Positions 43,415 to 52,394 of a DNA stretch of 64,000 nucleotides are shown here, one piece after another (the stretch's first letter is position 1; every line of letters starts with the position of its first letter). The DNA lies in the NCBI RefSeq assembly GCF_001938565.1, contig NZ_MSYM01000008.1, positions 248,001 to 312,000 on the forward strand. Reading direction: 5' to 3'. The notes under the pieces are model-generated. The model searched no databases. It worked only from the letters and a program-made list of their open reading frames with translations, and was not told the DNA's origin. The position numbers were made by a program, and so were the translations under genes. This stretch comes from Rhodoferax antarcticus ANT.BR. Its GTDB lineage: Bacteria; Pseudomonadota; Gammaproteobacteria; Burkholderiales; Burkholderiaceae_C.

Positions 43415-44230
43415 ATGGCGATGGACGTGGTGGACTACGAGATTTTTGGCAACGAAATGCAATACGTCGAGGTCGAGCTCGACCCCGGCGAGGCCGCGGT
43501 GGGTGAAGCCGGGGTGATGATGTACATGCAGGCCGGTATCCAGATGGACACCGTGTTTGGCGACGGCGCCCAGCAAGGCGGGCTGTTTGGCAAGCTCATG
43601 GGCGCGGGCAAACGGCTGCTCACCGGTGAAAGCCTGTTCACCACCGTGTTTCTGAACACCGCCACCAGCAAGCAGCGCGTAGCGTTTGCCGCACCCTACC
43701 CCGGCAAAATTGTCCCGATGGATTTGCGTGCGCTGGGTGGCACGCTGATCTGCCAGAAAGACTCTTTTTTATGCGCCGCCAAGGGCGTGTCGCTGGGCAT
43801 TGCGCTACAAAAGAAACTCGGCGCTGGCCTGTTTGGCGGTGAAGGCTTCATCATGCAAAAGCTCGACGGTGACGGCATGGCCTTCATCCACGCCGGTGGC
43901 ACGCTGATGGAGCGCACCTTGGCCCCGGGCGAAACGCTGCGGGTGGACACCGGCTGTGTGGTGGCGTACCAGCCGAGTGTGGACTTTGACATCCAGTACG
44001 TGGGCAAGATCAAGTCGGCGTTGTTTGGTGGCGAGGGGCTGTTTTTTGCGACGCTGCGTGGCCCTGGCAAGATCTGGCTGCAGTCGCTGCCGCTGTCACG
44101 CCTGGCCAACCGCATCATCCTGTCGGCCCCGGCAGCGGGCGGCAAATCGGCAGAACAGGGTTCAATGCTGGGCGCGGCTGTCATTGGCGGCGGCCTACTC
44201 GGTGGCTTGCTGGGCGGCGAGAGCGATTAA
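43415..44230 (+). CDS. TIGR00266/AIM24 family protein
   Basis: 271 residues from ATG 43415, six bases after AGGAG. Family pattern: [30 protein letters not shown], a Gly-rich [34 protein letters not shown], and [21 protein letters not shown]. The tail [18 protein letters not shown] is a Gly-rich end. AIM24-like proteins have a double beta-roll fold; the bacterial function is unknown. It is divergent from the potD operon. Confidence 0.88.
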   Translation: MAMDVVDYEIFGNEMQYVEVELDPGEAAVGEAGVMMYMQAGIQMDTVFGDGAQQGGLFGKLMGAGKRLLTGESLFTTVFLNTATSKQRVAFAAPYPGKIVPMDLRALGGTLICQKDSFLCAAKGVSLGIALQKKLGAGLFGGEGFIMQKLDGDGMAFIHAGGTLMERTLAPGETLRVDTGCVVAYQPSVDFDIQYVGKIKSALFGGEGLFFATLRGPGKIWLQSLPLSRLANRIILSAPAAGGKSAEQGSMLGAAVIGGGLLGGLLGGESD

Positions 44231-44253
44231 GCGCAAGAGTTATATGCTTTTTA

Positions 44254-44301
44254 GGCCTCTAGCCCTTTAAGAATAAGCGCTAATAGCTATTGAATCAGGA
44301 G
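44254..44301 (+). repeat. Dispersed repeat, copy L
   Basis: GGCCTCTAGCCCTTTAAG then AATAAGCGCTAATAGCTATTG and AATCAGGAG. Its AGGAG end lies six bases before the ATG of the ParA gene and appears to be that gene's ribosome-binding site. Confidence 0.85.
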
Positions 44302-44306
44302 TATTT

Positions 44307-44924
44307 ATGTCAGTGATCGCAGTTGCTAATCCGAAGGGTGGCGTGGGCAAGTCGACGCTTTCCAGCCAGATTGCGGGCTACCTGGCGTCGCAGGGCCATC
44401 CGGTGATGCTCGGTGACATAGACCGCCAGCAGTCATGCAAGCTCTGGCTGTCGCTGCGGCCAGCGTCTGCACGGCCCATCAACAGCTGGGAGGTGAACCG
44501 CGACGAGCTGGCCAAGCCGCCCAAAGGCACCACCCATGTGGTACTGGACACGCCAGCGGGTCTGCATGGCAAACGGCTGAAAGAAGTTTTGAAACTGGCC
44601 CACAAGGTGGTGGTGCCGCTGCAGCCCAGCGTGTTTGACATCTTTGCCACCAAAGATTTTCTGGACGAACTCAGCGCCAGCAACCAAGCTGCCAAAACAC
44701 AGATCGGCATCGTTGGCATGCGGGTGGACGAGCGCACCCGCGCCGCCGAGCAGCTGCGCCAATTTGTCGAGTCGACCGGTCTGCCGGTGCTCGGCTACCT
44801 GCGCGACACCCAAAACTACGTACAACTCGCCGGCCGAGGCCTGACCGTGTTTGACCTCACGCCTGAACGAGTCGCCCGCGATTTGGCGCAATGGCAACCG
44901 ATTTGCGACTGGTTGGATCAGTAG
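44307..44924 (+). CDS. Solo ParA-family ATPase
   Basis: 205 residues. Deviant Walker A KGGVGKST at 10-17, the DIDRQQS switch I segment, VVLDTPAG (Walker B) and a short C-terminal part. Small ParA/MinD proteins without a ParB are often orphan positioning or partition ATPases. No parB, centromere-like array or plasmid replication gene is seen nearby, so its cargo is unknown. The ribosome-binding site comes from repeat copy L. Its 3' end overlaps the converging toxin gene by seven bases. Confidence 0.9.
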   Translation: MSVIAVANPKGGVGKSTLSSQIAGYLASQGHPVMLGDIDRQQSCKLWLSLRPASARPINSWEVNRDELAKPPKGTTHVVLDTPAGLHGKRLKEVLKLAHKVVVPLQPSVFDIFATKDFLDELSASNQAAKTQIGIVGMRVDERTRAAEQLRQFVESTGLPVLGYLRDTQNYVQLAGRGLTVFDLTPERVARDLAQWQPICDWLDQ

Positions 44925-45208
44925 CCCAGTTCTTTTTGGTGCCGCACCGCCAGAATCACAGCGGTTTGGCCGTCAAAGTGGTACAGCGCGATGTAGCCGC
45001 TGTCGCCAAAGTCAATCATCCACTCCCGGTAATCTGCAGGAAACTCCTCTGCTGGTCGGCCTACGCGTGGTTGCAGGGCCAGTGTCCTAACACCTTGGCG
45101 GATGGCGGTTACGGCGCGTTTGGCAGCATCAGGACTTTTGGTGACTAGAAAATGGTGAAGTCGCTGCAGATCCAGCAGTGCTGGTTGCGACCAAATCAGA
45201 CGTGGCAT
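44918..45208 (-). CDS. ParE/RelE-superfamily toxin
   Basis: 96 residues: MPRLIWSQPALLDLQRLHHF, SPDAAKRAVTAIRQGVRTLA, then QPRVGRPAEEFPADYREWMI and a final AVILAVRHQKELGY. This is the ParE/RelE fold with the basic C-terminal strand. It follows the antitoxin with a 13-base overlap. Intact, so probably active unless neutralised. Confidence 0.88.
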   Translation of the reverse strand: MPRLIWSQPALLDLQRLHHFLVTKSPDAAKRAVTAIRQGVRTLALQPRVGRPAEEFPADYREWMIDFGDSGYIALYHFDGQTAVILAVRHQKELGY

Positions 45209-45486
45209 GCAGGTGGCTCCACGTCCTCGCCCGCCTCAAGTTTTGCCAGCCAGGCGTCCGCTTCTTCCTGCGTGACATGCAGCCCCGACGCTTGGTAGGC
45301 CTCCCAGGCTGCGATACCGTTTTGCCGATAGGCTTCCAGCTTTTCCTCGCGCTCAATGTATTGCTGGATGGCTTCGCGCATAAGCCAGTGCGTGGTGCGC
45401 CTGCGTGAAGTTGCCAGACGGTCGATCCGGCCACGCGTTTCCTGATCCAGCTTGACGGACACCGGTCGGGCAACGATTGCGGTCAT
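45196..45486 (-). CDS. CopG-type ribbon-helix-helix antitoxin
   Basis: 96 residues: VSVKLDQETRGRIDRLATSR and THWLMREAIQQYIEREEKLE form the RHH domain, then an acidic tail (VTQEEADAWLAKLEAGEDVE) for toxin binding. The N-terminal REEKLEAYRQ helix and the AWEAYQASGLHVT segment are typical of this antitoxin group. Upstream, AAAGGTATTACTTT is a candidate operator core. Confidence 0.88.
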   Translation of the reverse strand: MTAIVARPVSVKLDQETRGRIDRLATSRRRTTHWLMREAIQQYIEREEKLEAYRQNGIAAWEAYQASGLHVTQEEADAWLAKLEAGEDVEPPACHV

Positions 45487-45582
45487 GAAACGTGCTCCTG
45501 AGGTTATTGAAAGGTATTACTTTACATGACTTCCGGGCGGGAGCCCTGCGAGCCGCGTGCTGCAACCGTGACAGTACGAAGG

Positions 45583-45609
45583 GAGGTGGTCGCGGTTCAT
45601 GACCACCTC
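45583..45609. terminator. Hairpin after topoisomerase III (possible terminator)
   Basis: GAGGTGGTC - 9 bases - GACCACCTC, a 9-bp perfect stem 20 bases beyond the topB stop on the minus strand. No T tract follows on either strand, so termination is only a possibility. Confidence 0.4.
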
Positions 45610-45629
45610 GAGCTAGGCGACAGTCGGCT

Positions 45630-48600
45630 TTACCCCAGATGCCTGCCCACAATGCCCGCCAACTCAAACATGCTGACCTGCGGCTGGCCAAACACGGCGA
45701 GCAGCTTGGCGTCGGCGTTGATGGCGCGTTTGTTGGTGGCGTCCTGCAGGTTGTTGGCCTTGATGTAGTCCCAGAGTTTTTTGATGACCTGGGCGCGGGC
45801 GATGGGCTCAGCGCCAATCACCGCTGCCAGCGCCGCGCTGGGGGTCGAGCCTGCACCGGCTGCCGGGGCTTTGCGTGGGGTTGTGGCGACGGTTTTGGCG
45901 GCGGCTTTCTTGGCTGCAGGCTTGGCTGCGGCTTTGGCTGAAGTTGTACCCGCTTTTAAGCCTTTTATGCCTTTAGCCCCCGTCCCACCTGCGCTAGTAG
46001 CTGCAGTTTTAGTAGCAACTGCAGCACGTGTCAAGGGTGTGGCAGCGGTCTTGCGTGGCGGGAACTTGCTCGGCGCAAACTCAAAGTTCACCTTGTCAGC
46101 GGTCGCGTCCCAGACCAGCATGGCCTTGAAGGCGCGCCGCGTGCGCATGCTGACAAACTTGTCGAGCAAATCGGTTTTGCCAGTGGCCAGCAGCTTGTGC
46201 ATCTGCTCGCGCTCAATGGGTTGCTGCAGGATGATCTGGCCGGTTTTGAAGTCGCAGCTCGGGGTTGGTTGCGCGTCGGTGGGCACCGACTTGCCGCAGA
46301 CATAGTTTTTGCCGTGTTCAAACACGGCCGAGCCACATTTGGGGCAGGCACCCAGGTTGGTTTGCTCGCCAAAATCCACCAGTTCGCCAGATTCTTCGCC
46401 CTTTTTGTCATCGCCAAAGTCAAATTCAAGTTTGTAATTCTTGGTTTCCTCGTCAAACTTGATGACCATCTCGGCGGTGAAAGGCCAACCGGCCTTGGAG
46501 CGAAAGCCGTCCAGCGGGCCAATCTTCTTGTCGCGCAGAAATTGCTCCACCTCAGCTGGCTCAAAGGTGCGCCCAGCGGGGGTTTTGCCAAACGAAAACC
46601 CGCAGCCGTCAGTTTGGCCATCCAAGCCGGTGCAGGCGTAACGGCGGTAGTTTTCCTTCACCACGCCGGCGCAGTTGGGGCAGGGCGAGGTCAGCGTGGC
46701 GTAGTTGCCGGGCACGGTGTCGCGGTCGTATTCCTTGGCTTTTTTGACGATGCGCTCGGTCATCGCGGCAATCTCGGCCATGAAGGCGGTGCGGCTGAGT
46801 TTGCCGTGCTCCATCTGGTTGAGCTTGTATTCCCACTCGCCGGTGAGTTCGGCTTTGGACAGCTCTTGCACCCCCAGACCGCGTAACAAGGTCATCAATT
46901 GGAACGCCTTGGCGGTGGGGATCAGCTCGCGGCCTTCGCGCAGCATGTATTTTTCGGAGATCAACCCTTCAATGATGCTGGCGCGGGTGGCGGGTGTGCC
47001 CAGGCCCTTTTCCTGCATGGCTTGGCGCAGTTCGTCGTCTTCCACCGTTTTGCCGGCGCCTTCCATGGCACCGAGCAGCGTGGCTTCTGAATAACGTGCT
47101 GGTGGGCGGGTTTTCAGGCCTTTGGCGTCGGCAGCTTCGGTTTTGACCTTTTCACCAGGGGCCACCGGCACCAGACTCTGGCCCTTGTCGCCATCTTTGG
47201 CGTCAGCCACTTCGTCGGCGGCTTCCTTGCCATAGATGCCCAGCCAGCCCGGACGCACCAGTACCTTGCCTTCGGTTTTGAAGTTGTGCGCGGCGCCAGC
47301 CGTTGCGACCGTCGAAATCCGGGTGGTGACCTGGTATTCAGCATTTGGGAAAAACACCGCCAAGAAACGTTTCACCACCAGGTCATACAGCTTTTGCTCT
47401 GCTTCTGATAGTCCGCTAGGCGCTTGCAGTGTGGGGATGATGGCAAAGTGATCACTCACCTTGCTGTTGTCGAAAATCCGTTTCGAGGACCGGATGTAGT
47501 TGTTGTTCAGCGCTGTCAACGCGTGCGGGGCCAGATGCCGCATACCGGAGTTGGCCAGCATCTCGAAAGTTTCTTTGACCACCGGCACATAGTCTTCAGG
47601 CAGCGCGCGCGAATCGGTACGCGGGTAGGTCAACGCTTTGTGGCGCTCATACAGGCTTTGCGCAATCGAAAGCGTGGTCTTGGCGCTAAAGCCAAACTTG
47701 CCATTGGCTTCGCGTTGCAGGCTGGTCAAATCAAACAGCAGTGGGCTGGCTTGGGTGGTGGGCTTGCTTTCTTCGGTGACGGTGGCGCTTTGGCCGCGCA
47801 CAGCATCAGCAATGGCCTGCGCTTCGCGCTGGGTCCAGAGGCGGTCGGCCTTTTTCTCAGCGTCGTCGGCGTCTCTTTTGTGCTGGGGGTCAAACCACTT
47901 GCCCGGGTAATCACCCGCCTGGGCGGCAAAAGTGGCGTGAATTTCCCAGTAATCCCGGCTCATAAAGGCGCGAATCAGTTCCTCGCGCTCCACTACCACG
48001 CTCAGCGTAGGCGTTTGCACCCGGCCCACCGTGGTCAGAAAGAAGCCGCCGTCGCGCGAATTGAAAGCCGTCATGGCGCGCGTGCCATTGATGCCGACCA
48101 GCCAGTCGGCCTCACTCCGGCAGCGGGCCGCATCGGCCAGCGGTTGCATTTGGGCGTCGCTGCGCAGGGCTTTGAAGCCGTCACGAATGGCCTGCGGCGT
48201 CATCGACTGCAGCCACAAGCGGCTCACCGGTTTGCCCAGTGGCTTGGCGCCGCCGGCATATTGCTCGATCAGACGGAAGATCAGCTCACCCTCGCGGCCC
48301 GCGTCGCAGGCGTTGATGAGTTGGCCCACGTCCTTGCGCTTGGCCAGCTTCACCACCGCGTTGAGGCGGCTCTTGGTTTTGTCGACCGGTTTCAGGTCAA
48401 AGTGCGGGGGAATCACCGGCAGGTGGGCAAAGCTCCACTTGCCGCGTTTCACGTCATAGGCTTCGGGCGCCTGGATTTCCAGCAGATGGCCGACCGCGCT
48501 CGAAACGACATAGCTGTCGTTCTCAAAGTGGTCGTCGTGTTTGTCGAACTTGCCCGCGACGGGGGTCAGGGCGCGAACAATGTCCTGCGCCACCGACGGC

Positions 48601-48662
48601 TTCTCTGCAATCACCAATGTTTTGCCGACTGCTGCGTTTTTAGCGGAATCTGTGATTTTCAT
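45630..48662 (-). CDS. topB: DNA topoisomerase III with C-terminal SWIB-like domain
   Basis: 1010 residues from ATG 48662 (MKITDSAKNAAVGKTLVIAE KPSVAQDI); E. coli TopB has about 650. Toprim domain with LVIAEKPSVAQ and INACDAGREGELIF, catalytic Tyr in LTYPRTDSRALPEDY, then zinc-finger-like repeats (CPNCAGVVKENYRRYAC; CPKCGSAVFEHGKNYVC). A Lys/Ala-rich linker (about 870-935) leads to a C-terminal SWIB/MDM2-like domain (ARAQVIKKLWDYIKANNLQD ... LLAVFGQPQVSMFELAGIV). The enzyme decatenates DNA by single-strand passage. The linker contains repeat-like DNA. Confidence 0.92.
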   Translation of the reverse strand: MKITDSAKNAAVGKTLVIAEKPSVAQDIVRALTPVAGKFDKHDDHFENDSYVVSSAVGHLLEIQAPEAYDVKRGKWSFAHLPVIPPHFDLKPVDKTKSRLNAVVKLAKRKDVGQLINACDAGREGELIFRLIEQYAGGAKPLGKPVSRLWLQSMTPQAIRDGFKALRSDAQMQPLADAARCRSEADWLVGINGTRAMTAFNSRDGGFFLTTVGRVQTPTLSVVVEREELIRAFMSRDYWEIHATFAAQAGDYPGKWFDPQHKRDADDAEKKADRLWTQREAQAIADAVRGQSATVTEESKPTTQASPLLFDLTSLQREANGKFGFSAKTTLSIAQSLYERHKALTYPRTDSRALPEDYVPVVKETFEMLANSGMRHLAPHALTALNNNYIRSSKRIFDNSKVSDHFAIIPTLQAPSGLSEAEQKLYDLVVKRFLAVFFPNAEYQVTTRISTVATAGAAHNFKTEGKVLVRPGWLGIYGKEAADEVADAKDGDKGQSLVPVAPGEKVKTEAADAKGLKTRPPARYSEATLLGAMEGAGKTVEDDELRQAMQEKGLGTPATRASIIEGLISEKYMLREGRELIPTAKAFQLMTLLRGLGVQELSKAELTGEWEYKLNQMEHGKLSRTAFMAEIAAMTERIVKKAKEYDRDTVPGNYATLTSPCPNCAGVVKENYRRYACTGLDGQTDGCGFSFGKTPAGRTFEPAEVEQFLRDKKIGPLDGFRSKAGWPFTAEMVIKFDEETKNYKLEFDFGDDKKGEESGELVDFGEQTNLGACPKCGSAVFEHGKNYVCGKSVPTDAQPTPSCDFKTGQIILQQPIEREQMHKLLATGKTDLLDKFVSMRTRRAFKAMLVWDATADKVNFEFAPSKFPPRKTAATPLTRAAVATKTAATSAGGTGAKGIKGLKAGTTSAKAAAKPAAKKAAAKTVATTPRKAPAAGAGSTPSAALAAVIGAEPIARAQVIKKLWDYIKANNLQDATNKRAINADAKLLAVFGQPQVSMFELAGIVGRHLG
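45969..46003 (+). repeat. Dispersed repeat-like segment inside topB (copy R)
   Basis: GCCTTTAGCCCCCGTCCCACC then TGCGCTAGTAGCTG, comparable to TAGCCCTTGTCCC...AGCTATC of copy A. It encodes part of the Ala/Lys-rich linker before the SWIB-like domain, in frame. Confidence 0.45.
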
Positions 48663-48735
48663 CTGAATACAATGCCTGTTCTTCGCGGGCGCACACGCGC
48701 ACCCATACGAGTTCACGATACCAAATTTTTCCGAC

Positions 48736-49212
48736 GTGTCGACAAAACCACCCGCAAAATCCCGCCGCATCCAGGCGCGCCGCTCCGGCATCCATGGCCG
48801 GGGGGTTTACGCCATGCAGGACTTTGCCGAAGGGGAAAGCATCGTCGAATACCTCGGCGAGGTCATTACCTGGGAAGAAGCCCAGGCGCGCCACCCGGCC
48901 GACCCGACCCAGCCCAATCACACCTTTTACTTCCATATGGATGCTGCGCGGGTGATTGACGGCGGCGTGCGGGGCAACTCGGCGCGCTGGATCAACCACT
49001 CCTGCGACGGCAATTGCGAGGCTGAAGAGCGCAAGGGCCGCATCTTTATTGTGGCGCGGCGCGCTATTGCCGCCGGTGAAGAGCTGCACTATGACTACGG
49101 GCTGGTGATTGAAGAGCGCTACACCCCCAAGCTCAAAGCCGAGTTTCCCTGCTGGTGTGGTGCAGAGTGTTGCCGTGGCACGCTGCTGGCACCCAAACGC
49201 AAAACGCGCTGA
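48736..49212 (+). CDS. SET-domain protein (putative lysine methyltransferase)
   Basis: 158 residues, GTG start at 48736. SET pattern: SGIHGRGVYAMQDFAEGESI VEYLGE, then WINHSCDGNCEAEERKGRIF (the NHSC motif), a catalytic Tyr in EELHYDYGLV, and a post-SET zinc cluster PCWCGAECCRG. Bacterial SET proteins may methylate ribosomal or DNA-bound proteins; the target is unknown. It is divergent from topB with 73 bases between starts, so the two may share regulation. Confidence 0.88.
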   Translation: MSTKPPAKSRRIQARRSGIHGRGVYAMQDFAEGESIVEYLGEVITWEEAQARHPADPTQPNHTFYFHMDAARVIDGGVRGNSARWINHSCDGNCEAEERKGRIFIVARRAIAAGEELHYDYGLVIEERYTPKLKAEFPCWCGAECCRGTLLAPKRKTR

Positions 49213-49218
49213 AACAAG

Positions 49219-50031
49219 ATGAGCTTGCCCCAGCGCGCCTGGCACTGGCCCAGCGAAGACGTCTGGCAGGCTATCGAGCCGCGCCTGCCGGGTTTCACGG
49301 TGCAAGTGCTGCCCGAGTTGGATTCCACCAATGCCGAGCTGATGCGCCGCCTGCGCAGTGGCGTGACCGATCCGGTGTTGTTGATTGCCGAGCATCAAAG
49401 CGCAGGCCGTGGCCGCATGGCGCGGCAGTGGTTCAGTAGCGGCACGCCAGACGCTAGCGCGGGGCCGGGCAGTTTGACCTTTTCGCTGGGCCTGCCGATG
49501 GCCCCCAAAGACTGGTCTGGCCTGTCGCTGGCGGTGGGTTTGAGCCTGGCCCAGAGCTTGCACCCGGAGATTGCCTTGAAATGGCCCAACGACTTGTGGT
49601 GGCAGCGCCGCAAGCTGGCAGGCATCCTGATAGAAACCGCCAACGCCCGTACCGCCAATGCTGCGGGTGGGCGCTATGTGGTGATCGGTATCGGCCTGAA
49701 CATCCAACGCCCAGGCGTGCCAGGATTGGCAACAGAGCCTGCCGGGCTGGCCGAATGCCTGCCGGGCATCCACGCCGGACAGGCGCTGAAGCAGCTGATA
49801 GGGCCCCTAGTGGACACCTTGCTGATCTTTGAACAACAAGGTTTTGCGCCGTTTCAAGCGGCATTTAATGCCCGCGATGCCTTGTCGCAGGTGGCGGTAA
49901 CCTTGAGCGACGGACTGCAGGGCACAGCGCTGGGGGTGGATCAGGTGGGTGCTTTGCAAGTACAAACGGCGCAAGGCGTGCAGCGTGTGACCAGCGCCGA
50001 AGTCAGCGTGCGCATCGACGCGCGCACTTAA
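49219..50031 (+). CDS. birA: Biotin-[acetyl-CoA-carboxylase] ligase (monofunctional)
   Basis: 270 residues. Catalytic domain: LDSTNAELMRRL, biotin-binding AEHQSAGRGRMARQWFSS, KWPNDLWWQRRKLAGILIE and GIGLNI, plus a C-terminal SH3-like domain (LSDGLQGTALGVDQVGALQV). It lacks the N-terminal winged helix of E. coli BirA, so it is not a repressor. It attaches biotin to carboxylases. Six bases after the SET gene and 26 before the SPOR gene, so one operon. Confidence 0.93.
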   Translation: MSLPQRAWHWPSEDVWQAIEPRLPGFTVQVLPELDSTNAELMRRLRSGVTDPVLLIAEHQSAGRGRMARQWFSSGTPDASAGPGSLTFSLGLPMAPKDWSGLSLAVGLSLAQSLHPEIALKWPNDLWWQRRKLAGILIETANARTANAAGGRYVVIGIGLNIQRPGVPGLATEPAGLAECLPGIHAGQALKQLIGPLVDTLLIFEQQGFAPFQAAFNARDALSQVAVTLSDGLQGTALGVDQVGALQVQTAQGVQRVTSAEVSVRIDART

Positions 50032-50057
50032 GGAGTTGTGATGCGTAGAGGGCTGGC

Positions 50058-50816
50058 ATGTTGCGTTTAATTGTTCTGGTGTTAATCGTGTTGAACGTTG
50101 GCCTCTACGCCCGTGGGCAGGGCTGGTTGCTGGCCTATGGTTGGGGGCCAACGCCGCAGCGCGAGCCACAGCGCCTGGCGCAGCAAATTCACCCAGAGGC
50201 GCTGCTGATCCTGCCGGGCGTGGCGGCCTCTGCGCCTGCGGCGCCTGAGGTACCCGCTGAACCGCAAGTGCCAACGCCTGCAGCTTCAGCACCCGCTGCG
50301 CCAACATCGGCCCCCGAGCCCAAGACAGCGGTCTCCGCGCCCCAAACCACCGCCTGTTGGCAGATTGCAGACATCGAACCAGCCCAGGCAGACGCCTTGC
50401 GCGCGCTGCTGCGGCTCAACTTTCCAGAGGCTGTCTGGGTGCTCGATGAGCTGGGCCTGCCCGAGCGCTGGATGGTTTACATGGGCAAGTACACCAATCC
50501 GGATGAGTTGGCCAAAAAGCGCCAGCAACTGACTGATCTGAAAGTGAACTTTTCCGTGATCACCAGCGCCACCTGGGGGCCGGGCGTGTCGCTGGGCGTC
50601 TTCAGCTCGCAAGAGGGCGCCAACACCACCTTGCAGGAGTTAGCACGGCGTGGCGTGCGCTCAGCACGCGTGGTCCGGGAGCGCTCATCCAGTCAGAGTT
50701 ACAGGTTGCGTTTGCCCACCATTAGTCCTGCGGACCAGCCTGTGCTGGAGGTGATCAATGCTGCATTGCCTGGCAAAACACTGGAAATTTGTCCTAGCCT
50801 GGCGGCGGCTCAGTAG
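50058..50816 (+). CDS. SPOR-domain membrane protein
   Basis: 252 residues. N-terminal membrane anchor (LRLIVLVLIVLNVGLYA), a Pro/Ala/Glu-rich linker of about 60 residues and a C-terminal SPOR-like domain (WMVYMGKYTNPDELAKKRQQ ... VSLGVFSSQEGANTTLQEL ARRGVRSARVV). SPOR domains bind denuded septal peptidoglycan, so a role at division sites is possible. No catalytic domain. Confidence 0.8.
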   Translation: MLRLIVLVLIVLNVGLYARGQGWLLAYGWGPTPQREPQRLAQQIHPEALLILPGVAASAPAAPEVPAEPQVPTPAASAPAAPTSAPEPKTAVSAPQTTACWQIADIEPAQADALRALLRLNFPEAVWVLDELGLPERWMVYMGKYTNPDELAKKRQQLTDLKVNFSVITSATWGPGVSLGVFSSQEGANTTLQELARRGVRSARVVRERSSSQSYRLRLPTISPADQPVLEVINAALPGKTLEICPSLAAAQ

Positions 50817-50854
50817 CTTGCGCTGGGCGCAGACCCTGGCCCGGCGTCGTTGTA

Positions 50855-52309
50855 TCAGTCCTGTGCTTCTTCTGGCAAGGTCACATTGAAGCGCACCACA
50901 AACCGGGATCCGGGCGGTGTCTGCCCGGGTTTGGTGTCCTCCAGGCTGACCCGGGCGCCGTGTTGCTGGGCAATTTCCAGCACGATCGGCAGCCCCAAAC
51001 CAGAGCCATCCACCTCGGTGCCCAAGGCACGATAAAAAGGCTGAAAAATCAATTCGCGCTCTGCCTCTGGTACACCGGGGCCGGAATCTTCCACTTGCAG
51101 CACCAGCATGCGTCCAAACGGGTCGGTCAGCACCCGCGCGGTGATGATGCCAGGCGCCTCGAAGCTAGACGGGGTGTAGTTGATGGCGTTGTCGACAAGG
51201 TTGCGGATCATTTCCTTGATCAGCGTGGCGTTACCCTGCACCCTGACGCCAGGAGCGCCAGGCCGGGTGCCTTCGTAGCCCAAGTCAATGTGCTTTTCCA
51301 GCGCGCGGGGCACGCTGTCGCGCACCACCGACATACACAGCTCTGCCATGTCGCACACCGCGCGTGGCATGGCTGAGCCGCTGCTCTCGGCCCTCGCCAG
51401 TGACAGCAGCTGGTTCACGCTGTGGGTGGCGCGGATGCTGGCGCGACCAATCTGGCGCAGCGACTGCTTCAGGTCTTCGGCGCTGGCGCCTTCGCGCTGT
51501 GCCAGGTCGGCCTGCATGCGTAAACCAGCCAGGGGTGTCTTGAGCTGGTGTGCTGCATCGGCCAGAAAACGCTTTTGCGTGGCAATCGAGTCTTTCAGGC
51601 GCAGCAGCAGGTCGTTTACCGAGTCCACCAGTGGCGCAACTTCAAGCGGCACGGCTTGCGCGTCGATGGCGCTCAGGTCGTCAGGCTTGCGCGCGCGGAT
51701 GCGCTCTTCCAGTTGGTTCAGCGGTTTGATGGCCTGCACCAGCGCCAGCCAAACCAGCAGCACCGCCAATGGCAGGATGACAAACTGCGGCAGCATCACG
51801 CCCTTGACAATCTCGGTGGCCAGCACCGACCGCTTTTCCAGCGTCTCGGCCACTTGCACCAAGGCAGGTTGGCTGCCAGCCACCGGCAGGCTGACCCAGA
51901 TGTAGGCCACCTTCACATCAAAGCCCTTGATCACATCGTCGCGGATGCGCACCTCATCCAAGACCATTTTTTCTTCAAGGGGCGGCGCGGGTAGCTCGCG
52001 CTCGCCGCTGAGGAGGTTGCCGCGTGGCCCCCTCACCTGGTAATACACGGTGTCGGAGTCGTCGGCGCGCAGCAGTTCGCGCGCTGGACGCGGCAGCACG
52101 AACGCGGGCCGGTCGCCGCGCAGGGTGATGAGCTGTGCCATGGCGCGGGCGTTGTATTCCAGCGCCCGGTCAAAGGGCTGACCGGCAATGCTTTGCGCCA
52201 CCAGCCAGGTCAGCACCAGACTCACAGGCCACAGCAGCAGCAGCGGCGTGAGCATCCAGTCCAGGATTTCGCCAAACAGCGAACGCTGCTCGCGCTGGAA
52301 GACGTTCAC
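50855..52309 (-). CDS. Sensor histidine kinase (TctE/QseC type)
   Basis: 484 residues. Membrane segments at about 20-42 and 172-195 bracket a periplasmic domain; then a HAMP-like linker, the dimerisation box with His254 (RFLADAAHQLKTPLAGLRMQ), N-box NLVDNAINYTPSS, and G-boxes EDSGPGVPE and GSGLGLPIV. It phosphorylates the response regulator encoded 85 bases upstream on the same strand. TctE-like kinases often sense tricarboxylates, but no tricarboxylate transporter (tctABC) is nearby, so the signal is unknown. Confidence 0.92.
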   Translation of the reverse strand: MNVFQREQRSLFGEILDWMLTPLLLLWPVSLVLTWLVAQSIAGQPFDRALEYNARAMAQLITLRGDRPAFVLPRPARELLRADDSDTVYYQVRGPRGNLLSGERELPAPPLEEKMVLDEVRIRDDVIKGFDVKVAYIWVSLPVAGSQPALVQVAETLEKRSVLATEIVKGVMLPQFVILPLAVLLVWLALVQAIKPLNQLEERIRARKPDDLSAIDAQAVPLEVAPLVDSVNDLLLRLKDSIATQKRFLADAAHQLKTPLAGLRMQADLAQREGASAEDLKQSLRQIGRASIRATHSVNQLLSLARAESSGSAMPRAVCDMAELCMSVVRDSVPRALEKHIDLGYEGTRPGAPGVRVQGNATLIKEMIRNLVDNAINYTPSSFEAPGIITARVLTDPFGRMLVLQVEDSGPGVPEAERELIFQPFYRALGTEVDGSGLGLPIVLEIAQQHGARVSLEDTKPGQTPPGSRFVVRFNVTLPEEAQD

Positions 52310-52394
52310 GAGGGAAGTGACCGGCGCAACTGCGAGGCGCCCCCTCTGGGGGGCAGAGCGCTACACGTCGTGAGCGAACGTGGAGGCCACATTC

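Noticed and set aside
44307..44924. Plasmid-type partition locus or replication origin around the solo ParA
   Set aside because: No ParB, no repeat array and only chromosomal housekeeping genes nearby.
47424..48959. A 511-codon open frame on the plus strand across topB
   Set aside because: It is antisense to the clear topoisomerase III frame, has no family resemblance and follows from the GC-rich codon bias; topB motifs decide the strand.
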